Below are positions 9,601-22,600 of a stretch of 64,000 bases of DNA, in pieces; positions within the stretch are counted from its first letter, which is position 1; the number at the start of each line of letters is the position of its first letter. Location: NCBI GenBank assembly GCA_016801845.1, contig CM028926.1, positions 7,538,501-7,602,500 on the forward strand, read 5' to 3'. Source of the DNA: Polydactylus sextarius. Taxonomy: Eukaryota; Chordata; Actinopteri; Polynemidae. A program made the position numbers and the translations under genes. A model generated the notes under the pieces. It saw nothing but the letters and a program-made list of their open reading frames with translations. It ran no database searches and was not told the DNA's origin.

Positions 9601-12600
9601 GCTCCTCCGCCTGCTGAGAATCTGCAGCTGGGCCTTGGTATGTCTGCCATCTCTGGTAGTTTGCTCTGGCAGCCAATCTCCCAGGTCCTGTCTTAACATA
9701 GTTATTGTAGTGGTAATCTGCGCAGGAGAGGTTGATTGAGGACAGACCCTGAATTTCAAAGAGATTTGTTTCTACTTCTGTCATGAAAAGGTATGTTTTA
9801 GTCTGCACCCCCTCCTTTTTTTTATTTTTTTATCAGTACAGCAACCAGTTGATTCACACACCGAATGGGTGGTTGGAGGGAGTTGTTGCCTATCTGGTAA
9901 AGTCACCACACGTCAAGTACACAAAGACCTTGCTCTATTTTATTTCCTCCCTCACGCTCCAGGTGCTGATTCTGCCTTCTATCCCCTGCAGAAGCAAAAT
10001 TGGTGTTTTTCTTGCAGTGACACAAACAAGGCTATTTTTTTTTCTCTCCTCCTATCAGGGTCATGGGCAGACAGGGTTTGCCAGGTTTGCTTGTGAGAAC
10101 ATCCAGCTGTGTTTGAACCGAACTGTTCTCACTCCCACCGCTCTTGGACTGTTCACCTCCACAGCTCAGATAGACCAGGCAGAGAATAGGCTGTTATTCA
10201 TTAAGTGCGGGCGATTAGTTTCCCAAATGTTTCTCGAACTGTAAAAGTCGACACAGGGGACAGACACATTGTTTCTCTCATCCACTCTTTCTGTTTCCCC
10301 TCCACCCTCATTCAAATGTACTGAAACTTTGCTACTTTACTTTTATGACTTGTAATATTTCCATATACCTATTCACATAAGAGAGGAAATGTAAACACAG
10401 ATACTCAACAAGGACATCAGGAATGTCACTCACTCTGTTCAAAGATTGGGAAACGTTAAACGTCTGCACACACACCTTATCTCACTGGTCAAACAGTGGC
10501 TTTATAACTATTGTATAGCAGCTGTGCTTGTATTTTTGAGAATTCCCAACGTCTGAATATTTCCAACTTTGTCTTTCATGCATTGCATATCAAAAGAATG
10601 ACTTTTAGAAAACAGCAGAAGCAATCACAGCCACTGGGAGATTTTCTTTTAGTATCTTATGAATGAGATAAGTCAGTCAGAGCCCATTTTCTCCTCACTG
10701 AGGTCAAACCAAGGCCAAGGGTTGATTTGTGGCTGTGGCTCCAGTGCCTCGCTGTCAATGAGGAGACCAAATGAGCAAGTGAATAAACGACCAAATTCCC
10801 ATCATGATATAAAGGCAAGGAGCATTTCCAGAAAGTGGACTCACAAATTCTTCCAGCAGACGCCCCCCGTCTTATCACAGAGCCCAGGAGCAGCATAAAC
10901 AGCAGGTCCTATAAGTCAATGAACAAGCAAATGCTCAGGCATGCCCCTTTCGTGTTTACTTTCCATGCTCATCTCTCTCACTTTCACTCATTTTCACCCA
11001 CAATCTCTACATGTGGTTTACTTGGCTCTTCCTACATGCATTTTTTTCACTCGCACTGAATCACAAGAACACCATTGTTTACCAAGAACTGACTTTGGCT
11101 CGAATTTCCGAGGTAGTGTTTTATTTCTGGATTGTGTTTTTCTTTTGTTTATCATTGGTGTCAAATGAAAATTGCTCATAGCTTCTGTTCTACAAGTCAT
11201 AAACATAAACTATATCCATTTGACCATTATCTGACTGCCCAAGAAGGATTTTTGCTTTTTTAAGTTGGTAATGAAATGCGAATCAACTCTGAGCACGTTG
11301 CCCTCACATACCATTACGCATCTTGTTACTTCTTGATTTATAATGTGACCCCTTTACCACAAATAAGACCGCTGCGTGACACACACTCCTTTCTGGCAGC
11401 TTTCCTGTATATGTTGGCAAATAAAAACTTGAGGAAACATGCATTTGGTTTCAGTGCAACATCAAATCCTCTCACGAAGATATCATCCTTATCTAGGTGT
11501 AATATGCCTTAGTAAATCATGGTGCTTCACAGTTTTTCTTCTTTTGACTTGAAAGCATTCCTCAGTCGAATGTTTTGAAGCGATAGGTCAGGACTGCGGT
11601 TCATCGTGCTCCTGTGCAGCTCGGGTCAGTGAAGTGAGCCTTTTCCTCACAGTCCGTTTGTGTGAAAACCCATTTCACCTTGTCCTCTTACACTGCCAAC
11701 CTACTGCTGCTCCCACCACCCACTCCCCCATGTCTCTTTTCTCCTCCCCTTTTCCATCTACTAACATTCTGCTTGCTCTTATGCATAATCTGAATGGTTT
11801 AGTTACTGTGAGCTGAACACTCTTACAGGCCCCCGGGGAAACACAAGAGGAGGAGGGGGGTGATAGCTGTGATGACAAGCTTGCCTTTTAGCAGAATAGG
11901 CCTATGGGGACATAAGTGTGGCTCTGCGAGGGGCCGTCCTATCCTCTCTGCTCTTACAGGATTACTACCAGCATCACTGCCACTGTTTTCCATGATCTGG
12001 GTGAGACTGTTTGGGCAACACACACATCTCTTTCTCTTTCAGCAGGTGAGTATTTCCTTTGAATTTGACTAATCAATGTGAAGAAACAAACAAAAACTGT
12101 CAATTTGTTAATCTTCCTTGATTGAGTTAAAATCACAGTGTAGGTGTCTCCTGCATGAGAAGACTCGTTCAGGATGTTTCTGTAGAAAATTCTCCAACAC
12201 CGGATACATTCACTCTTTTGGTGTTGTTTAGAGTTGCCTTGCCAGTCAACACCCTCAGTTCATTTACACTCTGTGACTTCTTCCCTCCATTTAAATCTGC
12301 TCTGCATTCATCTGAGAATAATGAGACCTTCTTTGCATAGTGTTTTTTTAAGAGAGGGGTTTTCTTGGAAGGAACCTTAATCTCCTGTACGCTCTTTTCA
12401 CACTCAGCATGTAGGGGTAGGTTTTATCGACGCCTTTAGACAGTCTGAATTTACTAATTGTGAGTACATACATGCTGTATGATTTTTTTTCCTTTGTCTC
12501 CAATTAGTTTATCTGTTTGTTTCCTAAAAGCATTAGTGTGTATTTGCATGTGTGGGTGTTTAAACTTGCATGTCAAGTTTCTCAAGGCCATGATAAAGAC

Positions 12601-13402
12601 ACTGCCAATTGCAACTCTCTCACAGAAACAGCACCGAGCCATGTGTACAAAGTTTTAAAAATGTACTTTTTACTGGCTAGCTGGATTGTGTATTGTATTT
12701 TTTTTAGTACTGAGTACAAGGAAAATCTCTCTTCCATCTGAACTATCAAGAAATGTGTTGTTAACAGATGAGGAGTGGAACACGTTGCCCTTATTTTTGA
12801 AGTTTCCCTGTTCAGTTGCACTGTTATCCTCTCTGACGACGACTTCTGAGGAAAGTCTTGGCGGTTTAACAAGATGATAATCTTTCGTCAGGCACCGTAA
12901 TCTTATTGTTTGTTTTTCTCTATGTACTTTAGATGTCTAAGACTTGTCCAAGGTGTGTTTTGAAGAAGGTCTTAATGAAGGGGTGAGTGGGATGTTAACC
13001 ACAGTCGACCAGGGACATCTTCTGTCCTGATGAATGGTGTAGTGTGTAGTAAATCACCTCCTGGGGAAGAGCAGTCGGATTCCTCTGTGCAGTGATGTCA
13101 CCACAATCGTGTGTGAAACAGATCCAGACTTGAACAGCACAGCCTGAGCCAGATGTTGAATTTCACAGCAAACTCTTGGCTGGATGGTACGTACTGAGAG
13201 CCGTCCTGAGCTGGATTTAGAAGTTTTACATTAAACCCCAGTAGCATACTGAGGACATAGAAACATACGGAAACATTCCAAGGAGTATGTATAATCTTTC
13301 TTGTTGTACCTTTACTGTGGTCTCTGGGAATAATCTTCATCTCTCTTTGCTTGTCAGATGTGTTGCATGCCATTCACATACTTTCATTTCTGTTTCTTTC
13401 AG
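3601..13402. other. Intergenic interval between the two divergent genes
   Basis: No coding exon can be supported in these 9.8 kb; the open frames are short and have no family signal. The interval must contain the promoter and at least one 5' noncoding exon of the long stard13 form, because the first coding exon begins at a splice acceptor (13402). A possible exon end is CAG|GTGAGT at 12045. Two denser stretches without coding character, 9540-9760 and 10660-10930, look like possible conserved noncoding blocks. A TGATTGATGG site lies at 3678-3687. Confidence 0.6.
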
Positions 13403-14465
13403 GTTCTCTGCTGTGTGGGTTGACTGAACGTCTTGGATAAGAAATGGCTATCCGATACATCAAGCACAAATATTTGTGGATTTATGTTTTAAATTATGAG
13501 AAACTGTAGAATAAAACAAAATGGAGATTCCACCTTTGGTGAATTTGGAGGGACATCAGTGTGTGACAGTTTTAGGATCACACCAAATGTCAGCAGAGGA
13601 GTCGACTTCAGAAAACAGCTTGTTAAACCACAGAGGGGATGACTGTCTCCTGGAAGCCCAAAGCTGCTCGCTGCTGAAGCCAGATCAGGACAAAACCAAG
13701 CTGAAGAAGAATTGTGTCTGTGTCAGTCACAACAACATTGAATTTCCTGAGTCTGTTGACTTTGAGAAGCCTGGACAAGTGTTGGTCATTCCTGGGGGAG
13801 CACTAAGTCCACTGGCTTCAGCTCAGTTTCAAGAAACAAATTTTGTTATCACATCATTAAGGTCAAATGAAGATTGCTGTAGCAGTGTTCCACTCTCTGT
13901 TCCTGTCACAGAAGGCCGGTCGGACCAGGTGGTTCATGATCATGTTGATCAGACAATTGACTCAAACTATGAATGTGTAAAAACAGACTTTCAGAATTTA
14001 GAGCCGATCTCAAACAGTCACATCATTAGACATCCAGAGGACCTGTGCTCCAGCGCCAATTTGGACACTTCACCTCTCAATGTTCCCACTTCTGTCCATG
14101 ATTCAGGACAGAAATTGCTGGAACTTCCACGTATTGTAAAACACAAACCAAGCTCCATCACCTTCTCCGACAACGTTTGTGTGACCAGAGTCAACAGCTG
14201 TGCTTTTGCTAATGAGAGCTCTGATGATGGGGAATCTTCACCGGAGGAAGACAACGATGGACATGATGATGATGGTGATGATGACGACGATGACGATGTT
14301 TTCCTAGAGCTGCCTCTGAGTAGAGAGCTCCATGTCAATCGCAGACATAGAATCAACGGCAAAGACAAACAGAGGAGGAGAGGAGCTGCGAGTGCCCGAG
14401 TAGAAAGTGATCCTGCTGCCAGCAACAGTGGTTATGATGCAGAAGGAGAGTCCAGCAGTAAAGAG
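13403..14465 (+). CDS. stard13: stard13 exon with long-form start (coding 13521-14465)
   Basis: The acceptor TTTCTTTCAG ends at 13402. About 118 bases of leader follow, then an ATG in good context (aacaaaATGG) with an in-frame TAA at 13512-13514 just before it, so the start is firm. The exon codes 315 residues and ends in phase 0 at GAG|GTACAA. Composition is Ser/Asp/Glu-rich and probably disordered. It includes SITFSDNV near residue 215, an acidic tract from 232 to 262 and a basic tract NRRHRINGKDKQRRRG. It occupies the place of the long N-terminal exon of DLC1 isoform 1, although sequence similarity is not obvious by eye. The frame running on to 14477 only reads into the intron. Confidence 0.85.
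13444..13509 (+). other. uORF (21 codons) in the stard13 long-form leader
   Basis: An ATG with A at -3 and G at +4 opens a 21-codon frame that ends at TAG, 11 bases before the main ATG at 13521. It is in a different frame from the main coding sequence. Both starts have good context, so the uORF should reduce or regulate translation of the long form if this leader is used. Confidence 0.55.
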
Positions 14466-17400
14466 GTACAATGTTAATGAGTCAAAATCTAATGAATGAA
14501 AGCTAATGAAAGATGTTCTTGAACTGTTAATTAATCACTTACTAAGTTAATAGAAATTAGACTAGGTATTCAGTGGCAGAGACATGAAATGCAAGTGAGG
14601 TTAAAAGATATAACAATATATCACAATGCTGTATGTGCAAATGCATACATGCAAACTCAACCATGTGTAAAATAGTGCATTTCATATCTACTAAACTTAA
14701 CTAAACAATAATTACATTACATTTGATTTTAAGGTATATATTACTCCAATTTTGGTGAAGATATATGAATTAAGAAAAGGAAAATAGTCTTAAACTTCAG
14801 TACTGAGAGTTTTTTAATGTATTGTTGCCATCTTCACTGCAGCTGATACCATTATACTGTGAGGTAATGCACAGCTGGTATAGATGTGTAGGAGTGCATT
14901 GACTTCACATTAGCATTGGTGAAACACAGATCCAGAAGGAATGCAAACAGCTTCTGCTTTTTCTCCACTCCCTCAGCAGGCAGCGGCGTTCTGACAAAGC
15001 CCATTGCAGGCTACATTAGCCTTCCATTACAGAACGTCTCTCCTCTGTTCAACAAGTCAAGGCACATTTGAATCTCCCTTTCACACAACCTCTACCCTGA
15101 CCTTGGTTGTAACCATCCTGTAACCTCTTGTCTTTGTTTTTTATTGCCCATTTAAAGTCTCAAATGGACGTTGATAAATATGTTGAAATCCGTTAAGCAT
15201 GTTTTCCGTTACAGCTGGAGGAAGCATATCCAATTGCGCATAACTGTCATGCCTTTCTAAACAGTCTGCAGATAATAGCACACATGTAAACAGGGTAGAG
15301 TAAATGGCTGGTGGAGATTAGCGTCTCTGTCTGTTGGTATGGATAAGATGTTGAGGTAATGCCAGCTTTATGTGCAGAATGACACTCGGCTCTGAATGGG
15401 TTGTTTTGGAGAGGAGTGGAAGAATGCAGGGAATCCAGGGAGCCTGTTGTAAATATTGTCAAAGGACAGCGGGTCAGTGCTTCTCGTGGTGTCACGCCAC
15501 AAACTTTATTATCATACGGTCGACTGCAATGTGGCCATCACAGCTAAATGGCTTAAATATTAGGTAACAGGATGGAAAGCACAGAGGTTGCAGAAAATAT
15601 GTGAAAAATATGCTGTTTTGCTGTTTTTTGTTGATCATTTGTCCACTTGTTTTATATTATTGTTGATCTGATGTGATGTGAATTAAATCACTCTGACAGG
15701 TACAGTTGATCAGCAGGGATTATCCAATAAGAGAAACACAAAAATATTATACATTTTATTGTCAACAATCTAGAAATACATAAAAGATAATAAAGCACAA
15801 TATGAAGCACAGGAGGGAATAAAGACAACATTCACTGGTTATACAGTTGATTAATGTCTGCCAGAGTTTATCAGCTATGGAGCAACTTCAGTCTATCAAA
15901 ACAGTGACTGGATAAAAAATTTGGACATGGACATTTGGACTTTGGACAAAAATATTTCAGTTGTACCAAAGTAACTGATCTGACTGAATCAAACCAAAGA
16001 GCACAAAGTTTACTTTCAAATCCAAAAATATACAAAGAATCCTTGGTAGGATGGATGTAGTTGTTAACATTAACCATGTGAGGGCACTGTATGCATAGTG
16101 TTTCCACTCTGTCATCTCTCGTCCTCCCTCTGCATCATTTAGCTCAGCTGTGACTAAATGACCTTAAAAATAAACATTTCTTTACCTTTATCTGTTGTGT
16201 TCTACAGATATGACTGTGGCTTTGTTTGCTTGGTATTTTGCATCACAGGATATTAACAGTGTAATTTATTCCCCCTAGTAGCCAGGTAGCCGTTGCCCTT
16301 TCGCATGACCGGCTGCTACATTTGGATACCTCCATGGTGATCTCTGGCACTCTCTGTGGGTGGCGCAGACTAGGCACCGAGCCCAGAGCTCACACACTTA
16401 ACTCCTCATTTCCATGTCAAAGCCACAGTGTTGGGGTTCACAATGTGGCCAATTTGCGCTGATAAAGTTATAGTCAGCTCACATTTTGTTGTCCCTTGAA
16501 GATAACATTAATGCATTTATCTAAAGGATTGACTCATACCAGCTCTGTTGCCATAGTATGGGGGTTTTGCACAATCGCCAGGCCCAGATCGAGGGGGAAA
16601 GGCATGAAGAGATGAATCAAGGGTAGTGTCTCACTTGAGCGTCAAGCCCTCTCTGGAATTTGTCTCATTCTAAGCAGAAGTGCTCACATTCCTGAACAGC
16701 ACCTTGTGGGGATGTCACTGAAAAGACACAGTGTGAATGTTGAGCATGTCCAAGAATGGGGCATCTGTTTCTTAAGTTTGTGTTTGTCTGACACCTGCGG
16801 TTAATTAGTGCAGCTCACAAGATGTTCAGCATCTTTCATTTCCTCCTTGATTTATTTAACCATTCTCAGGCATTATGCTTGTAATATTGTGATTTCTTCA
16901 CCATGAAATTCTTTTAAAATTCATCTGAAGAGTTATTCTCATCCTGTCACACACCTGGGACCACTGAGGCTAGAAGTCCACTTCTCAGCAGCACTGATAC
17001 TCCTAAACTCACCTTTTTAACAGTTTGGTCAGTCTGTTTTAACTTACGTCAGAGCAATGTTCACCCACTGAGGTGCAGACATGAGGATTTATTCAGAACT
17101 CACAGAAACAATGTCATGTGCACACACTCTCATCTTTCTGTTTCACTTATTTTACCAGACGTCTTTTCCTATATAGTTGATGTTAGGATGATAAAGAGGG
17201 ACTGCGGTCACCTCCCTGCTGAGGGTCATGCATTATTGTATAAACATCTACCATCCCCATGTTACATCTCACCTTATTCAATGAGAGACACAGAGTCACA
17301 CATTTATTTAGACAGACGATGTTCTGGTTCCAGTTGGATCTTCAGCAGGTCAAGTCTGTTTATGATGACAGATACGGTTAACCATCCCAACCACTCAGAC

Positions 17401-19642
17401 TAATAAATATAAGCTTGTCATAGCAGCATAGTAACATTGGCGTGCCATCAAATATTTTTATGATTCACAGTTATTTGTGACAATTTCTGAAATTAACAGT
17501 TTCTCAATATAATTGTTAAGATGTCCTGATGTCCTGGTTCATATATGTTCATCACAGATTCATATATCTTTTTTTTTTTTTTGAGACTTTATCTGTGATG
17601 AAGTTGTTGGTCAGTCTTATATGTTGACACTTGCACATGCAAAGTATAAAAGTATGCAGGCACAGAGGATTGAGCTGTCTAAACAAACTGATCCAATGTC
17701 AAACTTTTTAACTGGACCCCTGGTCGTTGCCATTCTTGGACGGGCAGACAAACCAGAGAAGAGAAGCTTTATTTTTTCCTCTCGATGACCCCAGGTGACC
17801 CCCTCAGGCCTCAGAGGTCAGCAGGGGATTGGCCAGATTTAGGTCATTCCTCTGGGATTGAAGGGGGGAAAAGCCACTTTCTCCCAGTGCCAGTCAGCTG
17901 ACACTGGGTGGTCAGCAGGCTAAATGGACTGTCTGGAGTCTGTGCCCCTAATTCCTCACAATTTAGGGGGAATGCAGCACAATATAACTTTGTCACTGTC
18001 TTCATCTGTAACATTTGGCCTCATTTTGTATGGCATGGGAAGAAACTGTAGAAAGTGATAAGATGGTCAAAGCCAGAGAGAATCTGTGGATTGCAAAGAC
18101 ATGGAGGATGGCCTGTTCTCATCTGGACATTTTTTTACTTTTTTATCACAGCAAATGGTATGAAACTGCAAAAAAAAAAACAAGTTTATTTGCCATATAT
18201 ATCAAAGCCCTTCTCACAAGGACCACATGCTTTCCAAGGAATTATGGGAGTTTCTCGTCAGGACATTTAATGATGAAATGCTTCAAAGAAATGATTGTGT
18301 ATTTACAGACTTAATGTCAAAAATTGAAAAATAGCTTAATTCAGAAGTGACCGGCAGTAATTAAGGCTCAGTAATAGTTTCTGGTTTTAATTCCAGGAAA
18401 TTAATAAATAGTTTTGTTGTTTTGGGCTCATTTTGACCTTTCATCTTGATAGCAGTTGGTGATGGTCATTTCTGGCACTTTAACTGTCTGTGTGGGTCAT
18501 TTCCAAAATTATGCTGGAGACAATTAACATTAAAGGAGAAATACACTCTTAGCTTTGTGTTTTGACGTCCAAAGAGACATTTTGAAGCCTGAAGATGGAT
18601 TTATCACATGCTGATAGCTCTGACAGTTATTTTCTACCAAGTAAATCAAAATCTGAAGATTGCAGTGACGCTTGGATGTGATTCAGAGGGACAGTCAAGC
18701 AGTGGCCACGAGTCGTCAGGGATTTTCCATTTCATTTCATTATAATCGTGAAGTTTTCTTGGATACAGTGGATAAGTGGCTTTGGTGAACACAACTCAGA
18801 AAGAACATTTCAATCGAGATGTCATGCTTCACCACAGGTTTTCGAATATTGAGATTATTTACTTAACTGAATAGTTGAGGTTGGTGTTATATTATATTAA
18901 TATTGTAGATTTAGATTCAGTCTTCTGATGCAAACTATGCTTTTATATTAAATGGACGATAATCTTAAACATTGTGTTCTTTAACTTCTTAGATGTACAG
19001 TATGTAACACGTGATCCTGTCCAGGACAACTGGCAGAAACACATACACTGATATCTCCCCCCTGCTCAGATCGTAGAACAACCATGTTAATTTATGTTTT
19101 GGTGACTGAGGTGTATCCTGCTGATTTATGAGACTGGACCTCCAGATCCTCAGACACAGCTCCTGTCTGTGTGAGGATGGTCTATTTATACACACTGTGT
19201 GTCTGGGGAGTAGTGAAAGCCAATGCAGGGAATTCCATCATGCTCTGTACGGCACACATGTCTGGAGCCTCCTCTTTTGCTCTTTCACCCCGAAAGGCGG
19301 TTGAGGAGATCACATTTCCATGTGTGGCAGCGGCGGCACAGTCCACTCCTGTAGCATCTGCAATTTACTAGATACTTTTTTAGGTTTGTCTGTAACTCTT
19401 GTTTGAGTTTCGGGACAGTGTGATAAATTGACAGAGGCTTTCACCTTATACATAAAAGCTCTCATGTGTTACGTCTATTACAACTGGCAGCCATTTACTG
19501 GACAAATGTCAGAAAAAAAATAGTTTTTATTTTGATGAGGTTTAGCTGAAGCATATGATTAAGACAAAACAGGCAATTTTAATGAAATGTCAGCAGCTCA
19601 GTTTGATCCTCAATTTAATGCCTGAAAACTCTGCACTTTGTG

Positions 19643-19684
<42 letters not shown>

Positions 19685-22600
19685 CCATTGTGAAAATAAT
19701 CTGTGTGCATGTATGTCTGTAGTCAATGTGATTTATTCAGGCAATTAACTCTTTCTCGTATTAATGCTGTGACTTCTTTGCAGCTATAATGAAAAATGCA
19801 GAAATTTCCAGCAATTAAAAAAAACATGAAAATTTAAATAAAATTAGTGGAAAAAAATATGTGAAGATGCCAGATTTTGAGAGGAAAAAAAATCAGAAAC
19901 TTTTTGTAAAATAAAAACTAAAAGTTACACTGTTGTTTGCAATTAAATAAGGTTAAATAATTGTGTCCAAATAGTAAAAACTGACTACAGGGATAAAACA
20001 ATAGCACTCCAAAGGTGTATTAACTCCTTAATCTTAATCTCTTACTCTGTAGATTGTCTTCACTTATCTTGGTTCTTCCATGATGTCCCACAGGAGTCTC
20101 CACAGGTCAAGTCTCCGTGGTCAGAATCAATGAACCAGCTGATGAGGAAACTGGACCAACTTAATCTGGACATAGAGGAGGCTCTGAGTGCCAGCTCATC
20201 TCCATCCAACACACCCTGCACCACCCGCAAGAAACAGGTGAGTGTGTCCACACAGATCATCATCAAAGAATGAACTGCACATATATTCTTTATGCTGCTT
20301 TAGTTTATAAAACAGCATTTGAATCTTCTGTACTTAGTGGTATGCACACTGTCACGGTTGGTGGTGTATACATTCTTGTGAAGCGTATGCTGCATACTTG
20401 GTCATGCTATTTAAACGCCACTAAATCAATTTAGTTTGCTCTGTGGAGAGAAAATCCCACTGGATTATTTGGACCTGTTGGAAACAGGTGTTCAGAACAG
20501 AACTTTATGTCCAAAGTAGGTTTAGATTCAAACCACCTCTAAATCAAGCAGCAGTAACACATGAACCTACTCTGGAAGATACAGTGTGTTGATCTCGTGA
20601 GTTTCTCATATGTCTGTGACTTGATATAGTGCGTCTGTGACACTATGGGCTTTGTCAGGCCGTCTTGTAGTGTCCTACTGAGTTCATTCTGTTTTATGAT
20701 GTAGGGCTGCAGCTCTCTGATGTGATACTGGAGTCTACAGTCCTGCAGTGCTTTAGACGGGTCTGAATGGTGCAGCAGAAACAGAAAGCTGTTGTGTTTC
20801 TGAAGCTGTGATTGGGACCATGTAATTTGGCTCCTAAAAAGGGCTCCTCTCATGGCGGCATGTTTCATAAAGTATCTTGCTAGAGTTAGCATTTGGGAAC
20901 AAAAGTGCTCTTTTGGGTTCCATGTGTATGTGTCACACAGAGGAGCTGTTGTACTGGAAGAAAGTTTGTATGATTTGGTCCATTAGGAATGGTTGACAGA
21001 GGCTTACATGCCTCCCAGGCATCTGCATAACCATCCCAAGCATTCACTATAACTTGCTTTAACTAATGACAGGCAACTGCGCAGGACAAGACATCTTTAC
21101 AGGGATATTTGACAAGGTCATAATCTCTGTCTTCTCAAAAGAAGATCCACGCATACAAGCTCCTCTTTGTGCCTCTGTCAAGCTGAATTGAGAGTGGAGA
21201 CTTCACTTCCCCAGCCGTTGACCTCAGCCTCTTGTTTTCTTTTCCCCTGGCCACCGTTGAGACCATCCTGTCCCAGTCAGTTCGGCCAGACAGAGACAGA
21301 CCCTGTCTTGATTGTTGTTGTGATGTTGTTGCAGTGGGGTGCTGTTTCAAAGTCTACTTTAAACCAAACCCCGAATGAACAAGCTCTCCAAAGACCAGAC
21401 AGGGGGGAATGTCCGGGCCAAGACAGATCTGCGCCTCGCAGCGTCTCGATGGGAACAAGAGCAAGAAACAAGAAGACGGTAAGTTCCTCTGCAAATCACA
21501 GCTTCTTCTACAGCATCCTACAGATTCTCTAACAATAAGCAGTGTATAGTAAAGTAGATGCAAACTTACTACATACAGTACCGTGGTCCGGTTCTCATCT
21601 TTAAGCTTGTGAGCTGATAAATTCTTTTGAGTCTAACTGCACAACTGGTTGCACATGTTTTCTTTTTCCAGCTCAATTCTGGCTTTAGTATTTTTTGGGT
21701 GACTGCCATGATCTGTTTACTTCCTGCACTGCACAAAGTATTTCTCACAGATAATACAAACTTCTTGTCTTTATCTCTTGCTGGGAAATGTTTAGTTCAA
21801 GTTGATCCTAAATTTCCTCATCACATATGTTGTGTGATGTTCATCTGTGGATTAGTTTTATCTGGACATAATGATTGGACCTTTCAGTCTTCAGTCTTCT
21901 GTCATAGAACTTCGCTGAACTGCCTCGTTATGACTACATAACTTATGGTGCTGAAAATGTGCTGTACTGTACATTATCATCCAGTTTCAGTCTGAAAGTT
22001 TCAGGCCATTTTACACCTGTTTTATCTATTTAACATATATTTATTCAGGGTGGTTTTGTTGAGAGGCAAGGCTTCTTTTACAGAAATCCCCTTGATCATA
22101 TTGACACAGTTCAACATTTTCACACCTGAAAGTTGCCTTGTACAACCACAGTCTGGCCCACTGGCCACGGTGCAGCTCCACTGGAACGGTTGAGGTTAAG
22201 AACCTTGCTCGTGGTGGTCTTGATGAGTGAGGGGTTAACACTGCTTTCTAAGTTTAAAAAAAAAATAAATAAATAAAAATAAAAATAAACAGGGCTGCAT
22301 TGGTAAAAGAAGAATGATTCTTCCTCTTACTAAATATTTATAAATTTACAAATAACATTGTGTAGATTTACAACTTTTTAGGCTGAATTCATCAGCAGTC
22401 GTCTAAAACTCTGACGTTCCCCTTCATACAGCTGCTCCTCCCTCTACATCTGTAAATATTTGAGGTTTGCATTGGAAATAAGGTCAGCTTAGGCATTCTT
22501 AAACAAGCACCACTCACTTCTGCAGGACCAAGTATATAAATGTCACTATTCAACAGCCCTAAAAGAAACAGACAAGTGAGAGATTTGCAGAATGCAGTGT

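Larger units (their letters stand above)
14466..20093 (+). other. stard13 intron after the long N-terminal exon
   Basis: A 5.6-kb GT-AG intron with no supported exon. It contains a (GT)19 microsatellite at 19645-19682, a poly-T run at 17569-17582, and a denser block at about 17690-17970. That block holds direct AGGTGA/AGGTCA half-sites and a near-palindrome at 17883-17908. Confidence 0.7.

Noticed and set aside
14018..14425. 135-aa minus-strand frame with poly-Ser
   Set aside because: It is the antisense shadow of the stard13 long-form exon; the Ser run is the reverse of the Asp codon repeat.
14466..14477. Extension of the stard13 frame to the stop at 14475-14477
   Set aside because: The last codons read through a GT donor. 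The exon at 20094 continues in phase 0 with DLC-family sequence.
22041..22241. Interspersed repeat or gene fragment
   Set aside because: GAGGTTAAGAACCTTGCTC recalls debris common in fish genomes, but no ends, duplications or second copy in the window allow a mobile-element call.
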